This document shows positions 16,187-25,570 of a stretch of 38,554 bases of DNA, piece by piece. Numbering within the stretch: the stretch's first letter is position 1; each line of letters starts with the position of its first letter. Both the position numbers and the translations under genes were made by a program. Under the pieces are notes generated by a model. That model saw only the letters and a list, made by a program, of their open reading frames with translations. It was not told where the DNA came from and ran no database searches. The DNA is taken from IMG/VR virus record IMGVR_UViG_3300033150_000513, positions 1-38,554 of that record; one strand, given 5' to 3'. The DNA is from a virus.

Positions 16187-16795
16187 TCATAACTCTAACA
16201 GTTTGTCGCGAATCCCGAACAACAAACCTTTGGTCTCGAACCCACTCATATCAAAGCACAGATTCATGTTCAGCGTCAGATCCAGAACCGCTTCCTCTTC
16301 AACTTTATAGTTGATGTCGCCTACAGACATCAGCGCTGCCTTCGGAATCAGTATCTCCCGCTGATAGTTCTTGCTGCCCCATGTGAAGGGCGTCACAAAT
16401 AGCGCAGTCAGATACGGCTCAGCATATTCACCCGTGATGCACAGCTGATCGATCAGCCCCGAACTCACATCAACATGGAAGTTTGGATTCAGGTAGCCGA
16501 ATGTCATGTTGAATGGCGTTAGTTCCTGCAGCTGAAACTTAAACGTGTGCTTCTTGGTGTGCACGAACGTCCTCAGCGGACTCGTAAACTGATCCGCCAT
16601 GATCTCACGAGCGTCATACTCCGGCGTGAAGACCATGCCTTCGCGGCTATACAGCCCTAACTCCTGCAATGTCGTGTCTTCTGTGACCGGATGGAAAGCA
16701 GCATACAACTTCCCCGAACCAATGAAAATCGTCTCAATGTCATAGGCTCGATCTGCCGTCGCATACGTCCATTCCGAAAGATCGCAATCTGCCAT
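16187..16795 (-). CDS. Major tail tube protein
   Basis: A 202-residue protein rich in beta strands (TFKFQLQELTPFNMTFGY, VLDLTLNMNLCFDM) with the length and position of a siphovirus tail tube protein: after the tail terminator and before the chaperones. It would polymerise as hexameric rings around the tape measure. The call is from position, size and composition. Confidence 0.75.
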   Translation of the reverse strand: MADCDLSEWTYATADRAYDIETIFIGSGKLYAAFHPVTEDTTLQELGLYSREGMVFTPEYDAREIMADQFTSPLRTFVHTKKHTFKFQLQELTPFNMTFGYLNPNFHVDVSSGLIDQLCITGEYAEPYLTALFVTPFTWGSKNYQREILIPKAALMSVGDINYKVEEEAVLDLTLNMNLCFDMSGFETKGLLFGIRDKLLEL

Positions 16796-16799
16796 CCTC

Positions 16800-17336
16800 T
16801 TACTCCTTTCTTGTCTCGTCTGAACCGGTGAATGCCAACAGCTTGACCTCCGCTCGCATCAAGCCCGCACTCAACCGGCCTATCAGGTCTTGTCGTGACT
16901 CAAATATCTCGGTCGCATCGAAGCTGACGCTAGTTCGCCTCGCCACTATCAGCTTCGCATTGCCTTTCAAGCCTGCCTCCGGCATAAGCATCCTATCTCC
17001 CCAGTCGTATCTCGACCAAATCATGTCGAGCTTGTTGATCCATTCATGCATCGTTAGCGCCGTTACCTCGTTAGACTCGTATCTCCTGAAGAGATATAGC
17101 TCGATCGGATACACCTGCACCTCCGGCCCCCGCACGCTGTCACTCCGGCGCTCAGGAAAGTCGATGCTTGGCAAAACGACCAGCAACATCGGCAGCCAAC
17201 TCGACAGCTTCGTGCTGTCGCTTGGTATCAGACTCAAATCACCGAAGCTGATCGTCTTCAGGCCGAGCTTCGCTTGAATGCCCTTCTCGGCCAATAGGTC
17301 GCATATCCGCTTGTAAATTGCGATGCTATGGATCAT
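16800..17336 (-). CDS. Tail terminator / tail completion protein
   Basis: A 178-residue protein with MIHSIAIYKRICDLLAEKG (N-terminal helix), then strands (MLLVVLPSIDF, EVQVYPIELYLF) and a C-terminal strand (RAEVKLLAFTG). This is the alpha/beta plan of tail terminator proteins of the lambda gpU type. It lies just before the tail tube gene, as expected. It caps the tail at the end that meets the head. Confidence 0.65.
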   Translation of the reverse strand: MIHSIAIYKRICDLLAEKGIQAKLGLKTISFGDLSLIPSDSTKLSSWLPMLLVVLPSIDFPERRSDSVRGPEVQVYPIELYLFRRYESNEVTALTMHEWINKLDMIWSRYDWGDRMLMPEAGLKGNAKLIVARRTSVSFDATEIFESRQDLIGRLSAGLMRAEVKLLAFTGSDETRKE

Positions 17337-17554
17337 GCCTTATCCTTGCGACTCCTGTATCGCTTTGTCTTTTTTACACTGCGCTTTGCCTTTGCCTTTA
17401 CAATAGGTTCTGCGCTCTCGTTATGCACCTCGCTAGGCTTTGGAGTCTTGATTTCCGACTTGGCCTTTTTCGCCCCTTTTGCCAGTCGATAAAGGCCTGC
17501 AATAGTCTGAACGTATCCCATGTCCTTCAACCTCTCTTTTGTTTCTGGTTTCAT
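17333..17554 (-). CDS. Small basic protein after the glycosyltransferase
   Basis: A 73-residue protein with a short helical N-terminus (ETKERLKDMGYVQTIAGLY) and a highly basic Lys/Arg tail (KAKAKRSVKKTKRYRSRKDKA is the last part, given here in shortened form as KRSVKKTKRYRSRKDKA). A GGAGG site precedes it. Histone-tail-like composition suggests nucleic-acid or acidic-protein binding, or a ribosomal-protein-like N-terminal tag (YVQTIAGLYRLAKG). Function unknown. It is the only gene between the glycosyltransferase and the tail terminator. Confidence 0.55.
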   Translation of the reverse strand: MKPETKERLKDMGYVQTIAGLYRLAKGAKKAKSEIKTPKPSEVHNESAEPIVKAKAKRSVKKTKRYRSRKDKA

Positions 17555-17568
17555 TCGTCTAGCGCCTC

Positions 17569-20421
17569 CTAGCTATCATTCCGCTTGACGATGTGGAGCT
17601 TGGGGTCTTTCGGCGTCCCCCGAAGGCGCTGCATATACTCCATGTTTTCAAGTCGTTTCGCTGTTTCCTGCTTGAATAATTCAGCCGTTGTCGGATCACT
17701 TGCAAGTCGGAACATTGTAGCGCCGCCCTCGTGAATCGCTTTGGCATTGACAGCCAGCACCACTTCCCAGCCTCGTGCCCTTGCCCGCAGACAATACTCC
17801 TTGTCCGAGCTGTATTGCGGGAAGTGTTGCGCATCAAGCAGCCCAATCTCATCGACCATCTGCCGATTCATCAGCACGCAACAGAAGCCCGCCCAATCCA
17901 TGCGGAGCAGCCCGTTCCTGATGGGTTCCGGATCGGATACTGTCTCCGCATGCGCCGCCAAGTCCATGCCTGTAAAGCTGTCCAAGTGCTGTGAACATAC
18001 TATCCCGATGTGCCCACGCTGCCGCATCGCTACGCTCAGCTCTCTCACAAGGCATTTGTCGGCGATCGCGTCGTCATTGAAGATCAGAATGTCGTTGCCT
18101 TCCTTTGCCGCCTGCATGCCCTTGTTCACGGCTGCACTGAACCCTCTCCGCTTGTCGTCCTGAAATACTTTGATGTGCTGGGCAATCTCTGCCGAAGCCC
18201 CCGCCAATATCTTATCAACCGCCCTCTCGGTTTCTGGGTGCTTGCCGTCTATAACGATGATGATCTCACCCACTTGGCCCTCCAGCGATTGCACCGCCGC
18301 CATTAGCTTTCGCGGGTTTTTCACAGTCGGAATTACGGCACTCACCTTCTCGATCCGCTGTGGAGGTTTCCGGTCATGGCGTTCTATACGCATGTCGCCG
18401 TTTAGACCGATCTCAGTGAAGCGGCGCTCTTTCACGTCCACATCCCGGATCTTCGTTACCAGCGGTGCTCGCAGCCAACGCCACCTCTGATGATGATGCT
18501 TGTTGCTCACGACAGCCCTGATGGTGTGCTCAATACCTCTCCGCCTCGAGGCGACACTGCCGACATGCTCGGCCAGCTTGAGCGACCCCGGTATAACACC
18601 AGCATTGACGCCCGCTAGATGCGCTCTAGCCACATAGTCGCTGTCAAACCCATGCCATATGAAGCTTTCGTCAAAGTAGCCAAGCTTAGCAAGGGCGTAC
18701 GCCGAAATCCCGATAACGGCTGAGGCAAACCCGTTCTTGTATCCAAGATTGGGGAACCTCTCGCCGAAATCAGCGAACTCCATGCCCCACACGTGAAGGT
18801 GCATCTCCTTCGCCCGTGTGATCAGCTTCGCAAGCCAGTCGGGCTTGAAGTTGATCACATCGTCGTCCATCAGCACATACCAATCGACAGGTTCCTCCTG
18901 TTGCCACAAGGCTAATAGATCGTTGTATGGCACCGGCGGGAACTTCATCTTTTCTGCATGCACCGCCCCGATGTAGAGCGAGCCTTCCGGCCCCTGAATC
19001 TTTTTCGGTATCGCCGTCTTCTGCCCGTTGTTCAGAACCGTTATCCGACAGTCGTCAAATGCCCGTGTTGTATGCGCCCTAAGTAAGTCCCCAAGCTGTC
19101 GTTCAAGCAACTCTTGCGGTGCTCCACCATGAATGATGCCCAGTTGAACACTCGTTTCTACCATCTCTCGTGATACCTCGAAGTGCTCTTCTGGCCTCCA
19201 AACTCGATGCACTACGGCTTGGACATGCTGGTTCCGGTGCAACGTTTCCGGTGAATGTTTCTCATTCTCAAGTCCAAGTAGCTTCACGGCCTTATCGAAT
19301 ACTAACTCCGGCGTGATTGCCGCGAGACACGGACTCCAGCCACCGCTTTCCTTGTTCTGAATCGCACGGATGCACGGCTTGAATGCCCCATCAAAACATG
19401 GCTGACAGTGGAACCTCTCTGTGCCTATCGCCGGGCCGTTCTCAAGAACGTGGATGTGTGGACTTTCACCATGACCACAGCGAGTTGCTGCGTTCACCGG
19501 ACCATACATGACGATGGCCTCTTTCCCGATCGCATCGCAAACATGAGCAAAGGAACTATCTGGCCCGATAAAGAGATCACACTCGCTTATGAGCGCCGCC
19601 GCATCAGACCAGCATCGTGTCTGGTTCACGAAGTTGAATACGCCCGGACATACCGTTGCGGCTTTTCTCAGCATGTCATAACCGGGCACTTGCGCCGGGA
19701 ATTGGCCGACCAAGAAGACATCAACACCCGGTATCGATGCCAGCCCTGTGAAGAGCTTTATCGTGTTGTGCAACGGCCATGTCCTGCGCAAGCTAGAACC
19801 AGCGACTTGGATCGCTATCCGTTTGACGTCCCGTCTTAGAACGCCGTCCCCTATCAGTCGCCGTATCGTCTCGACTGCCTGTCTATCTACGTGGTATTCA
19901 GGGCGCCGGCTCGACAGCTCCGACAGCTCGATCTCCATTTGCTCGCCGAATATCTCGGTCCCGGTCTTGGTTGTGAACTCATCTTTCTCGATGGTTTTGT
20001 TGAACCAGTACACCCGGTCATAGCTCCGAAGCCAGTTGATCGGCACGTAGCTCGTGGGGATAATTTTGTTGATGTGCGGGTTGCTGCGGATTGCATCCAC
20101 AAAGTGCTTATCAATTGCGCAGTCGATCGTGGCCGGAATGAACGCCTCTTTCAGGTATCGTATCAGCGGCGTCAGCATCAGCCAATCGCCGAAGCCCCCG
20201 TGCCGCACAATCAGAATGCGTTGACCGTCCTCAGGCCGGCGATTTGCCTTGTGCCTAATATCCTCAGGAACTTCCTCGACATTCTCTATGCTATGCACGT
20301 TCTCGTTTCGCGCCGCCTCCACAAGGCCGTTTGGCACCAAGTAAGCGACGTGTGGGTCGAACTGCTTTGTGGGCGGATTGCCCAATCTGACCTCGATCTT
20401 GAATGTGATACTCTTCATCAT
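17569..20421 (-). CDS. Three-domain glycosyltransferase (GT9-like + two GT2-like)
   Basis: A 950-residue protein, the largest in the genome. Residues about 66-395 resemble GT9 (ADP-heptose transferase type): ILIVRHGGFGDWLMLTPL (about 68) and FIGPDSSFAHVCDAIGKEA (about 285-305). Residues about 480-640 contain a GT-A fold with VLMDDDV (about 512) and a WHGFDSDYVARAH segment. Residues about 690-920 are a second GT2-type domain: VSAVIPTVKNPRK, IIIVIDG, ILIFNDDA (about 778) and DKEYCLRARARGWEV. Phages use such enzymes to glycosylate DNA, capsid or tail proteins. The gene lies inside the structural operon between the connector and tail terminator, which favours a virion protein as substrate. I see no sugar-nucleotide synthesis genes, so it would use host donors. 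Confidence 0.85.
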   Translation of the reverse strand: MMKSITFKIEVRLGNPPTKQFDPHVAYLVPNGLVEAARNENVHSIENVEEVPEDIRHKANRRPEDGQRILIVRHGGFGDWLMLTPLIRYLKEAFIPATIDCAIDKHFVDAIRSNPHINKIIPTSYVPINWLRSYDRVYWFNKTIEKDEFTTKTGTEIFGEQMEIELSELSSRRPEYHVDRQAVETIRRLIGDGVLRRDVKRIAIQVAGSSLRRTWPLHNTIKLFTGLASIPGVDVFLVGQFPAQVPGYDMLRKAATVCPGVFNFVNQTRCWSDAAALISECDLFIGPDSSFAHVCDAIGKEAIVMYGPVNAATRCGHGESPHIHVLENGPAIGTERFHCQPCFDGAFKPCIRAIQNKESGGWSPCLAAITPELVFDKAVKLLGLENEKHSPETLHRNQHVQAVVHRVWRPEEHFEVSREMVETSVQLGIIHGGAPQELLERQLGDLLRAHTTRAFDDCRITVLNNGQKTAIPKKIQGPEGSLYIGAVHAEKMKFPPVPYNDLLALWQQEEPVDWYVLMDDDVINFKPDWLAKLITRAKEMHLHVWGMEFADFGERFPNLGYKNGFASAVIGISAYALAKLGYFDESFIWHGFDSDYVARAHLAGVNAGVIPGSLKLAEHVGSVASRRRGIEHTIRAVVSNKHHHQRWRWLRAPLVTKIRDVDVKERRFTEIGLNGDMRIERHDRKPPQRIEKVSAVIPTVKNPRKLMAAVQSLEGQVGEIIIVIDGKHPETERAVDKILAGASAEIAQHIKVFQDDKRRGFSAAVNKGMQAAKEGNDILIFNDDAIADKCLVRELSVAMRQRGHIGIVCSQHLDSFTGMDLAAHAETVSDPEPIRNGLLRMDWAGFCCVLMNRQMVDEIGLLDAQHFPQYSSDKEYCLRARARGWEVVLAVNAKAIHEGGATMFRLASDPTTAELFKQETAKRLENMEYMQRLRGTPKDPKLHIVKRNDS

Positions 20422-20424
20422 CTC

Positions 20425-20985
20425 CTAGATCCTCCGTGCGTCTCGTTGCATTCGTTGAAGATTCTGTTTCAGTGCTGGCCTCAGGAACGGGTGAATGCTC
20501 TTAGCCCCGCCAACCATGAAGCCCCTTATCTTACGTCTCGACTTCCAATCTACATGCCGGTATGAGCGTCTTGCGCTAGTTCGTGAAGTATGTCCGATTG
20601 AGCTGCCGACCCGGCTCCGGCCTGTGGATCTCGAGCTGTCGATCTGTGCCCAGCTCAACTTCAGGCGCCTATGTGCCCAGCCTGCGAAATCCGGATGTCC
20701 CGCAAATGGAAGGAAGTGCCTTCTCGGCACAGTCGGATACCCCTCGACCCATCGAGCATACTTCGTATTCGTGCCGACCCGCATCTCTACTCGTGAACCC
20801 CGTATCTCATTTTGCGCTGCGATACTTCCCGCTAGTCGACCTGTATCTCGACCACCGTGCGCCCTCGTTAGTCGCCGTTGTGCGTCGCCTACTATCTTCA
20901 AGCCCCACACATGGAGCCAGCGGTTGAGTCGTTCTGGCAACTCTTTGTCTGTATAGCGTTTCAATCGCTTACGAACATCGGTCAT
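20425..20985 (-). CDS. HK97 gp10-like head-tail connector/neck protein
   Basis: A 186-residue protein. HVWGLKIVGDAQRRLTRAHGG...DTGRLAGSI (about 28-55), VGTNTKYARWVEGYP (about 72-86) and IHPFLRPAL near the C-terminus (about 165) are the standard pattern of the HK97 gp10 family. A 50-residue Arg/Ser-rich insert (SSRSTGRSRVGSS) is unusual. The start at 20985 overlaps the upstream stop (ATGA). Confidence 0.75.
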   Translation of the reverse strand: MTDVRKRLKRYTDKELPERLNRWLHVWGLKIVGDAQRRLTRAHGGRDTGRLAGSIAAQNEIRGSRVEMRVGTNTKYARWVEGYPTVPRRHFLPFAGHPDFAGWAHRRLKLSWAQIDSSRSTGRSRVGSSIGHTSRTSARRSYRHVDWKSRRKIRGFMVGGAKSIHPFLRPALKQNLQRMQRDARRI

Positions 20986-21386
20986 GTCAACCGCTCCAAG
21001 TAGAACGTATCGAAGCACTCGTTGTCAGACGCTTGTTCCACGACCAGAAACTCCTCGCCGCTCATGTCCTCGCCGCTCGGTCTGCGACCTTCCACAATGC
21101 GCACCCTATCATTGACCTTCGGGTATGCTTCCCGCATCAGCCACGGGCTAATAGTTCTGTCCGACCTGGGCTGGCAATACATCTTGTCTGTGAATGCGAT
21201 CTCGATGCCCATCCGGCTGATCATCTGTGTCTGGGGTGCGTTCTCCAGCATGCACCTGAATGCAGGCTCCTTGAGCTCATATTTCGGCGTCTTGGGTTGG
21301 AGGGACGTCCCCTGATCGACAAGCTTCAGCGTTTGGAACTTGTGCGTCCACACCCTCGGAACAAGCGACATCCGGTTTCTACGCAT
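20982..21386 (-). CDS. Head closure / stopper protein
   Basis: A protein of about 134 residues (start uncertain: GTG 21395, ATG 21386 or ATG 21371). The C-terminal half reads VNDRVRIVEGRRPSGED then EFLVVEQASDN, a small beta-barrel typical of head-closure proteins between the adaptor and gp10-like protein. The assignment is from order and fold impression. Confidence 0.55.
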   Translation of the reverse strand: MRRNRMSLVPRVWTHKFQTLKLVDQGTSLQPKTPKYELKEPAFRCMLENAPQTQMISRMGIEIAFTDKMYCQPRSDRTISPWLMREAYPKVNDRVRIVEGRRPSGEDMSGEEFLVVEQASDNECFDTFYLERLT

Positions 21387-21798
21387 CGATCTCACTCATA
21401 TAGTCGTTGGCCCGCTCGATGTATTCACGCTCGCTGTCCTCGCCCGTATCGATCTCGATCACTTCGGTTCGTGGCTGGTATTCCTCAGACTTTTGCTGGT
21501 AGTGCTCAGCCAACTCCCGGATGGCTACCTGGTAGTTCTCTCCATAGGTTCCGATCTTGAAGCTGACCATCGTTGCCTTCTTATCGGCAAGAAGTGCGAA
21601 TAGTGCCGCCGCCGCAGCGCCGTAAAAGTCCCCGCCAGCATCCTCAAGGAACCCCTCGAGCTCCTCATCGGCGAAATACACCGTCTCCGATCGCCGATCG
21701 ACCTCGCCCGTTACGTCAAGATTGACGTCCCGTATCAGTCTGCGCAGCTTGAAAACGTCCGGGTTTACAACCGGATCATACGTATAATGCAGCGCCAT
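21379..21798 (-). CDS. Head-tail connector (adaptor) protein
   Basis: A 139-residue mainly helical protein with FKLRRLIRDVNLD near the N-terminus and GDFYGAAAAALFALLADKK (about 56-74). It is the first gene after the major capsid protein, where the gp6/gp15-type adaptor that docks on the portal is normally found. A good GGAGG site is present. Confidence 0.65.
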   Translation of the reverse strand: MALHYTYDPVVNPDVFKLRRLIRDVNLDVTGEVDRRSETVYFADEELEGFLEDAGGDFYGAAAAALFALLADKKATMVSFKIGTYGENYQVAIRELAEHYQQKSEEYQPRTEVIEIDTGEDSEREYIERANDYMSEIDA

Positions 21799-21898
21799 AT
21801 ATCCCTCCGTATTACTCCGAGTATGAGGCCGCCTGGGTTATCCCGTCGGCAGCCCCATACAACGGAGGATCTCGGCCCTTGGCGAGGCCTATTTACTG

Positions 21899-23164
21899 TC
21901 AATCATAGGGGTTATTTTGGCTCTCGCCCGAACCTGGTTGGAATGCCGGGATCAATGCCGCCGTCCCCTCCCAAATCTGGGCATTGAGCTTTGCCGTCTC
22001 CATGACCAAGAACGTCCGCTTCAGGAACAAATCGAAGTCCTCGATCATGTTGCTCCCGGTCTTGACCTTCCAGTCCCCGCGGCTCATTGCCAGAATCGGT
22101 CCACGTCCCGTGCCCTCGAGATACACCATCGTCAGTGCTGGCGTATACTGCTTCGGGTCAGTGAAGACGTAGACGTTATCGCAGCTCCCGCCCGCTAACT
22201 CGTCGAGATACGGATCGAGGATCAGCTGCATTCCGAGGTCGGCATACTTGCGCATCGGGTTACTGACCAGGTTGCCTGCACCATCGGGGACCATCTCGTC
22301 ATTCAACAGGTGCCACACCAGAACCCACTGGTTCAACCCGACCACCATATACTTGGGCGGATTCGAGATCAGGTTGCCCTGCTTGATGCCGCTCTTGGGG
22401 TCTTTCTGCGAGTCACGCTGCTGCATCGGGATGTTACAAAGCGTCTGAAGCAGGTTCGCACTGTCGAGGTTGATACCGGTTATCCCACTTGGCAGAACGT
22501 TCAAATGATCATAGCACCACATCTGGAACCCATCGTAGGGCGAGTGGATGTTATTGACCATCGCATCGGCCACCTCACGAGCCAGCGTGCGCAGTGCCGC
22601 TACACCCATGCGCTCGCTCAGCGTCTTCAGCCGGCTGATGTCGTCATTGATCTGAGCCTCGAAGCTCAAGTGGAATGTCCGGCCCCGCTTCCCGGTCCTG
22701 ATCAGCCAATCTCGCCGATTCAGTTTGACCGCATCCTGGAACTCAGCGTTCTCCGCCACCACCGGCAGATCGGGGAACGAGTCCTCGTCACTTCGCTCGT
22801 GTGGCCGGAAGTTATCGACGTCCTCCTCACCGACCCACAGCTTCCAAGACGAGTCTGCCGGCAGCTGCTTTGAGACGGTATAGATCGTCCGTGCCTTCTC
22901 GATGTTGCTCTTGGAGCTTTCCAGATCGCTACTGTCTGCGCTCTCTCTGAATAAGGCGCTGACAGCACTCTGCGCAAGCTCTGCCTCGTGAAGACGCCTG
23001 AAGAAGGCCGTCCGTGCAACCTCTTGCAGGCTGACTAAGACCTCATCCCAAAAGGCTTCCGGTCCGGCTTTCTGGCCATATTCGCTCACATAGCCACGTA
23101 GCAGGCTGTGCAAATCCCGCTTCTGGCTGAACCCTAATATCTGATCAATCGCAACTGCTCTCAT
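21899..23164 (-). CDS. Major capsid protein
   Basis: A 421-residue protein following the scaffold/protease and decoration genes. It has an N-terminal helical region (about 1-110) and a central part with PYDGFQMWCYDHLNVLPSG (about 212-230) and LISNPPKYMVVGLNQW (about 270-285), fitting HK97-fold capsid proteins of the larger type. The C-terminal part has GPILAMSRGDWKVKTG and FLKRTFLVMETAKLN, as seen in capsid P- and A-domains. No separate delta domain is obvious. A GGAG site precedes the ATG. Confidence 0.75.
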   Translation of the reverse strand: MRAVAIDQILGFSQKRDLHSLLRGYVSEYGQKAGPEAFWDEVLVSLQEVARTAFFRRLHEAELAQSAVSALFRESADSSDLESSKSNIEKARTIYTVSKQLPADSSWKLWVGEEDVDNFRPHERSDEDSFPDLPVVAENAEFQDAVKLNRRDWLIRTGKRGRTFHLSFEAQINDDISRLKTLSERMGVAALRTLAREVADAMVNNIHSPYDGFQMWCYDHLNVLPSGITGINLDSANLLQTLCNIPMQQRDSQKDPKSGIKQGNLISNPPKYMVVGLNQWVLVWHLLNDEMVPDGAGNLVSNPMRKYADLGMQLILDPYLDELAGGSCDNVYVFTDPKQYTPALTMVYLEGTGRGPILAMSRGDWKVKTGSNMIEDFDLFLKRTFLVMETAKLNAQIWEGTAALIPAFQPGSGESQNNPYD

Positions 23165-23168
23165 ACTA

Positions 23169-23576
23169 TCAGCTCCTTCCCTGTGCAGAACGGCTCAGCT
23201 CCATCACAAAGAAGCCGCCGCCGCTGTCATAGCTCGTGTTATACCCAGCCTCCCAATCTCGGACACACTTGCCGATAAATATGTCCGCCGTGGAATCTGA
23301 GAGATAGCCCTCTGCCATGCCGTGCGCATGGTATCCGGCCTCCGGGTGGAAGTACACATCATCTCCAAAGGCAAACTGAATCGTTGAATCGAACATCCAG
23401 CATCCGCCGATCGCAAAGCCGACAGGCTGACCGCTCATGTCGTCAGCCATTATCACGCCGACCATACCCTTTGACCCACTGGTCTGGTGATAGTAAAGAT
23501 CGCCGCTGTTGAGGCTCTCGACAACAGGCTTGATTGTCAGGATGTCTCGATAACCCTGGTCATAGTTCCAGGCCAT
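23169..23576 (-). CDS. Capsid decoration protein, DUF2190-like
   Basis: A 135-residue beta-rich protein (DLYYHQTSGSKGMVGVI, GDDVYFHPEAG, IGKCVRDW) with the layout of DUF2190-type cement proteins that stabilise expanded capsids. It lies between scaffold/protease and capsid genes as usual. Confidence 0.6.
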   Translation of the reverse strand: MAWNYDQGYRDILTIKPVVESLNSGDLYYHQTSGSKGMVGVIMADDMSGQPVGFAIGGCWMFDSTIQFAFGDDVYFHPEAGYHAHGMAEGYLSDSTADIFIGKCVRDWEAGYNTSYDSGGGFFVMELSRSAQGRS

Positions 23577-23577
23577 A

Positions 23578-24771
23578 TCACTCGCTCCTCTCTTCTTGCT
23601 TCATTATTGGTTCCGTCTCCAGCCCGAAGGACTCACGCACCATCCCCCGGAGTTCCTGATCCCGCTCTGACCTTTCTTTCCTCAGGCCTTTCAGGTCAGT
23701 TTCAGCTAAGCCACCGATCACTCTGCCCGGTTGCGCCGTCTCCTTCAGGTAGTTTCGCTCCGCCTCGACAGTCTTCTCGAACACCTCGTCTAGCTTGACC
23801 TTCGGGTCTCGCCTAACGGCCTCAACCACAGTCTCCGTGATCCTCTTTTTGGTTGCGTCGGGCAAGTCTGTTAGGTCGCTGACCCGCTTCTCAACCACTC
23901 GCTCCGTCAGGACGACTCGGTTGAGTGTCTCCAGTCTCGCCACTCGCTGCTTGAGTTCGTTCAATTCCTTGCTCCTCTCCTCATTCAGACGTTGGGTTTG
24001 CTCCGCAAATTGACCTCCTTGCGCAGCGCCGAAAACCATGTCGACGCTTTTTGGTGTGAATGCCACAACGGTTTCTCGTGGTTCGCCGTCAACCACCTCG
24101 ACTTGCCTGTCGCCAACCGCCGATAGACTGAACTGCACCAGTCGCCGATAGGCGTCGTCTTGGCATTCTACGGCTCGGATGGGGTTCGTTATATGGAAGT
24201 CGGCGAATATGCCTCGGGCGACTTTGCCAGAAGGCATGAGCCTCTCCTCAAACCGCGGGTTCGTGAGATAGCCCATCATATCCGCCGGGTCTCGATGATC
24301 CTCATCCTCGCCCTCTTTCGCATGGTTGTCGTAAACCTTCAGCCCCTCGAACTGGGGCACGGCCTCGATTAACAGCTCCTCCGGATAGCATCGGTTAGCA
24401 CCGCAGCCGGCCTCGATTGCTAGGACAGGCCAGACCTTGCGGGCATTGTCATACTGCATCGCTTTAACCGGAACCGTTTCTGAGAACCTCAGAATCGTGG
24501 GTTGCGATGCGATCTCGTTGGTTTCGCTGGTCTTTGCTGGTTCAAACAATTTCCCCTCATGCTCCTTACAGTGTTGTCGTGCCTGGGCCTCCGTCCACGT
24601 ATCCTTCGGGTAGCGGTAGGCCTGTTCTGTCATTGTATCTTGCCCCTTCAAACGACCTACTATGATGTGATATTCCTTTCCCTCGTGTTTCCTGGTCATT
24701 CGGCGCATCGAATCTGGCTGAAAGTCGCTCGGATCCCTGAGCCGACAGCTGTGCTCATTCGGATACGGCAT
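23578..24771 (-). CDS. XkdF-like domain + prohead protease + scaffold fusion
   Basis: A 397-residue protein. Residues about 20-80 match the short N-terminal module seen before XkdF-type proteases (YHIIVGRLKGQ, then WTEAQARQHCKEHE). Residues about 95-260 carry the protease: His150 in VYDNHAKEG and Ser215 in LVQFSLSAVGD fit the catalytic His and Ser of the HK97/U35-like fold. Residues about 265-397 are coiled-coil (ELNELKQRVARLETL), a scaffold that would be removed during capsid maturation. One gene thus supplies both functions. It has a clear GGAG start. Confidence 0.75.
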   Translation of the reverse strand: MPYPNEHSCRLRDPSDFQPDSMRRMTRKHEGKEYHIIVGRLKGQDTMTEQAYRYPKDTWTEAQARQHCKEHEGKLFEPAKTSETNEIASQPTILRFSETVPVKAMQYDNARKVWPVLAIEAGCGANRCYPEELLIEAVPQFEGLKVYDNHAKEGEDEDHRDPADMMGYLTNPRFEERLMPSGKVARGIFADFHITNPIRAVECQDDAYRRLVQFSLSAVGDRQVEVVDGEPRETVVAFTPKSVDMVFGAAQGGQFAEQTQRLNEERSKELNELKQRVARLETLNRVVLTERVVEKRVSDLTDLPDATKKRITETVVEAVRRDPKVKLDEVFEKTVEAERNYLKETAQPGRVIGGLAETDLKGLRKERSERDQELRGMVRESFGLETEPIMKQEERSE

Positions 24772-24787
24772 CTCTATATCTCCTTCC

Positions 24788-25570
24788 TCATGCGTTTGCT
24801 ATGACGTTCTCGATCGCAGCGGTCGTCGGCACCCACGAGCCTGTGTGGTTCGGATGCAGTCCCGTCTCGATACTTTCTGCCTCATCGACCGGGTAGGGGT
24901 TGTTCGCAATCACATCTTGGCACTCCTCGCAGTCTGGGCTACAGCCCACGAGCTCGACTTGCATGGCGCCCACCTCGGTCAGCTCCGCAATCTTGCCCAA
25001 GTTGTAGGACTTCACGACTGTCGTTCTGGCAATCGTCTCCGCCCGGCCAAGCGTTGCCTCCCCCTTCGCTTTCAGTGCTTCTTGCATGTCCCGAATACTC
25101 CAGCCTTCACGCATCCCTTGCTCGATAACCTCTCCCACCGTCGCCTTAACAGTAGTGCTCATTTGATCCGTTAGCCACTCTGCTAGCTCTTCTGCTTTTG
25201 CTTTGAGCGTCTCGACGCCCCTCACATTCACAATGTCGTATCCTATGACCTTGTTCAGACCATCAGTCGCATCGGTGGCTCCGAGCATGTATCCCTTGAC
25301 GGCGAACGTGGTGGTCAACTTCTTGAGTTCGCTGACGAATCGCTCGAACGGCGGCCTCTTGGTCTCCAGTAGACCGGCGTCTCTCATTGCGTCTCTGGCG
25401 ATGGTATTCCAGAACCGACCATACAGCGAGCGGATTTTGCTCAGAAGGGCGAACTCCAGCTTCAGCCTGGCTCTCCAGTTTATCGGCACGCCTCGACGAG
25501 CGATGCGGCCTATGGAGCGCTTCTCGCCGTCCCCGATCTCGATCGCCTCTATGAGCTCTTCAACCATCAT
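24788..25570 (-). CDS. MuF / SPP1 gp7-like head morphogenesis protein
   Basis: A 260-residue protein right after the portal (overlapping stop). The C-terminal part has RAETIARTTVVKSYNLGK (about 183-200), CSPDCEECQDV with a CxxC-like pair, and LHPNHTGSW (about 243), the conserved elements of the phage Mu F-like domain. These proteins enter the capsid with the portal and help DNA handling. ATG at 25570 or 25567. Confidence 0.85.
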   Translation of the reverse strand: MMVEELIEAIEIGDGEKRSIGRIARRGVPINWRARLKLEFALLSKIRSLYGRFWNTIARDAMRDAGLLETKRPPFERFVSELKKLTTTFAVKGYMLGATDATDGLNKVIGYDIVNVRGVETLKAKAEELAEWLTDQMSTTVKATVGEVIEQGMREGWSIRDMQEALKAKGEATLGRAETIARTTVVKSYNLGKIAELTEVGAMQVELVGCSPDCEECQDVIANNPYPVDEAESIETGLHPNHTGSWVPTTAAIENVIANA

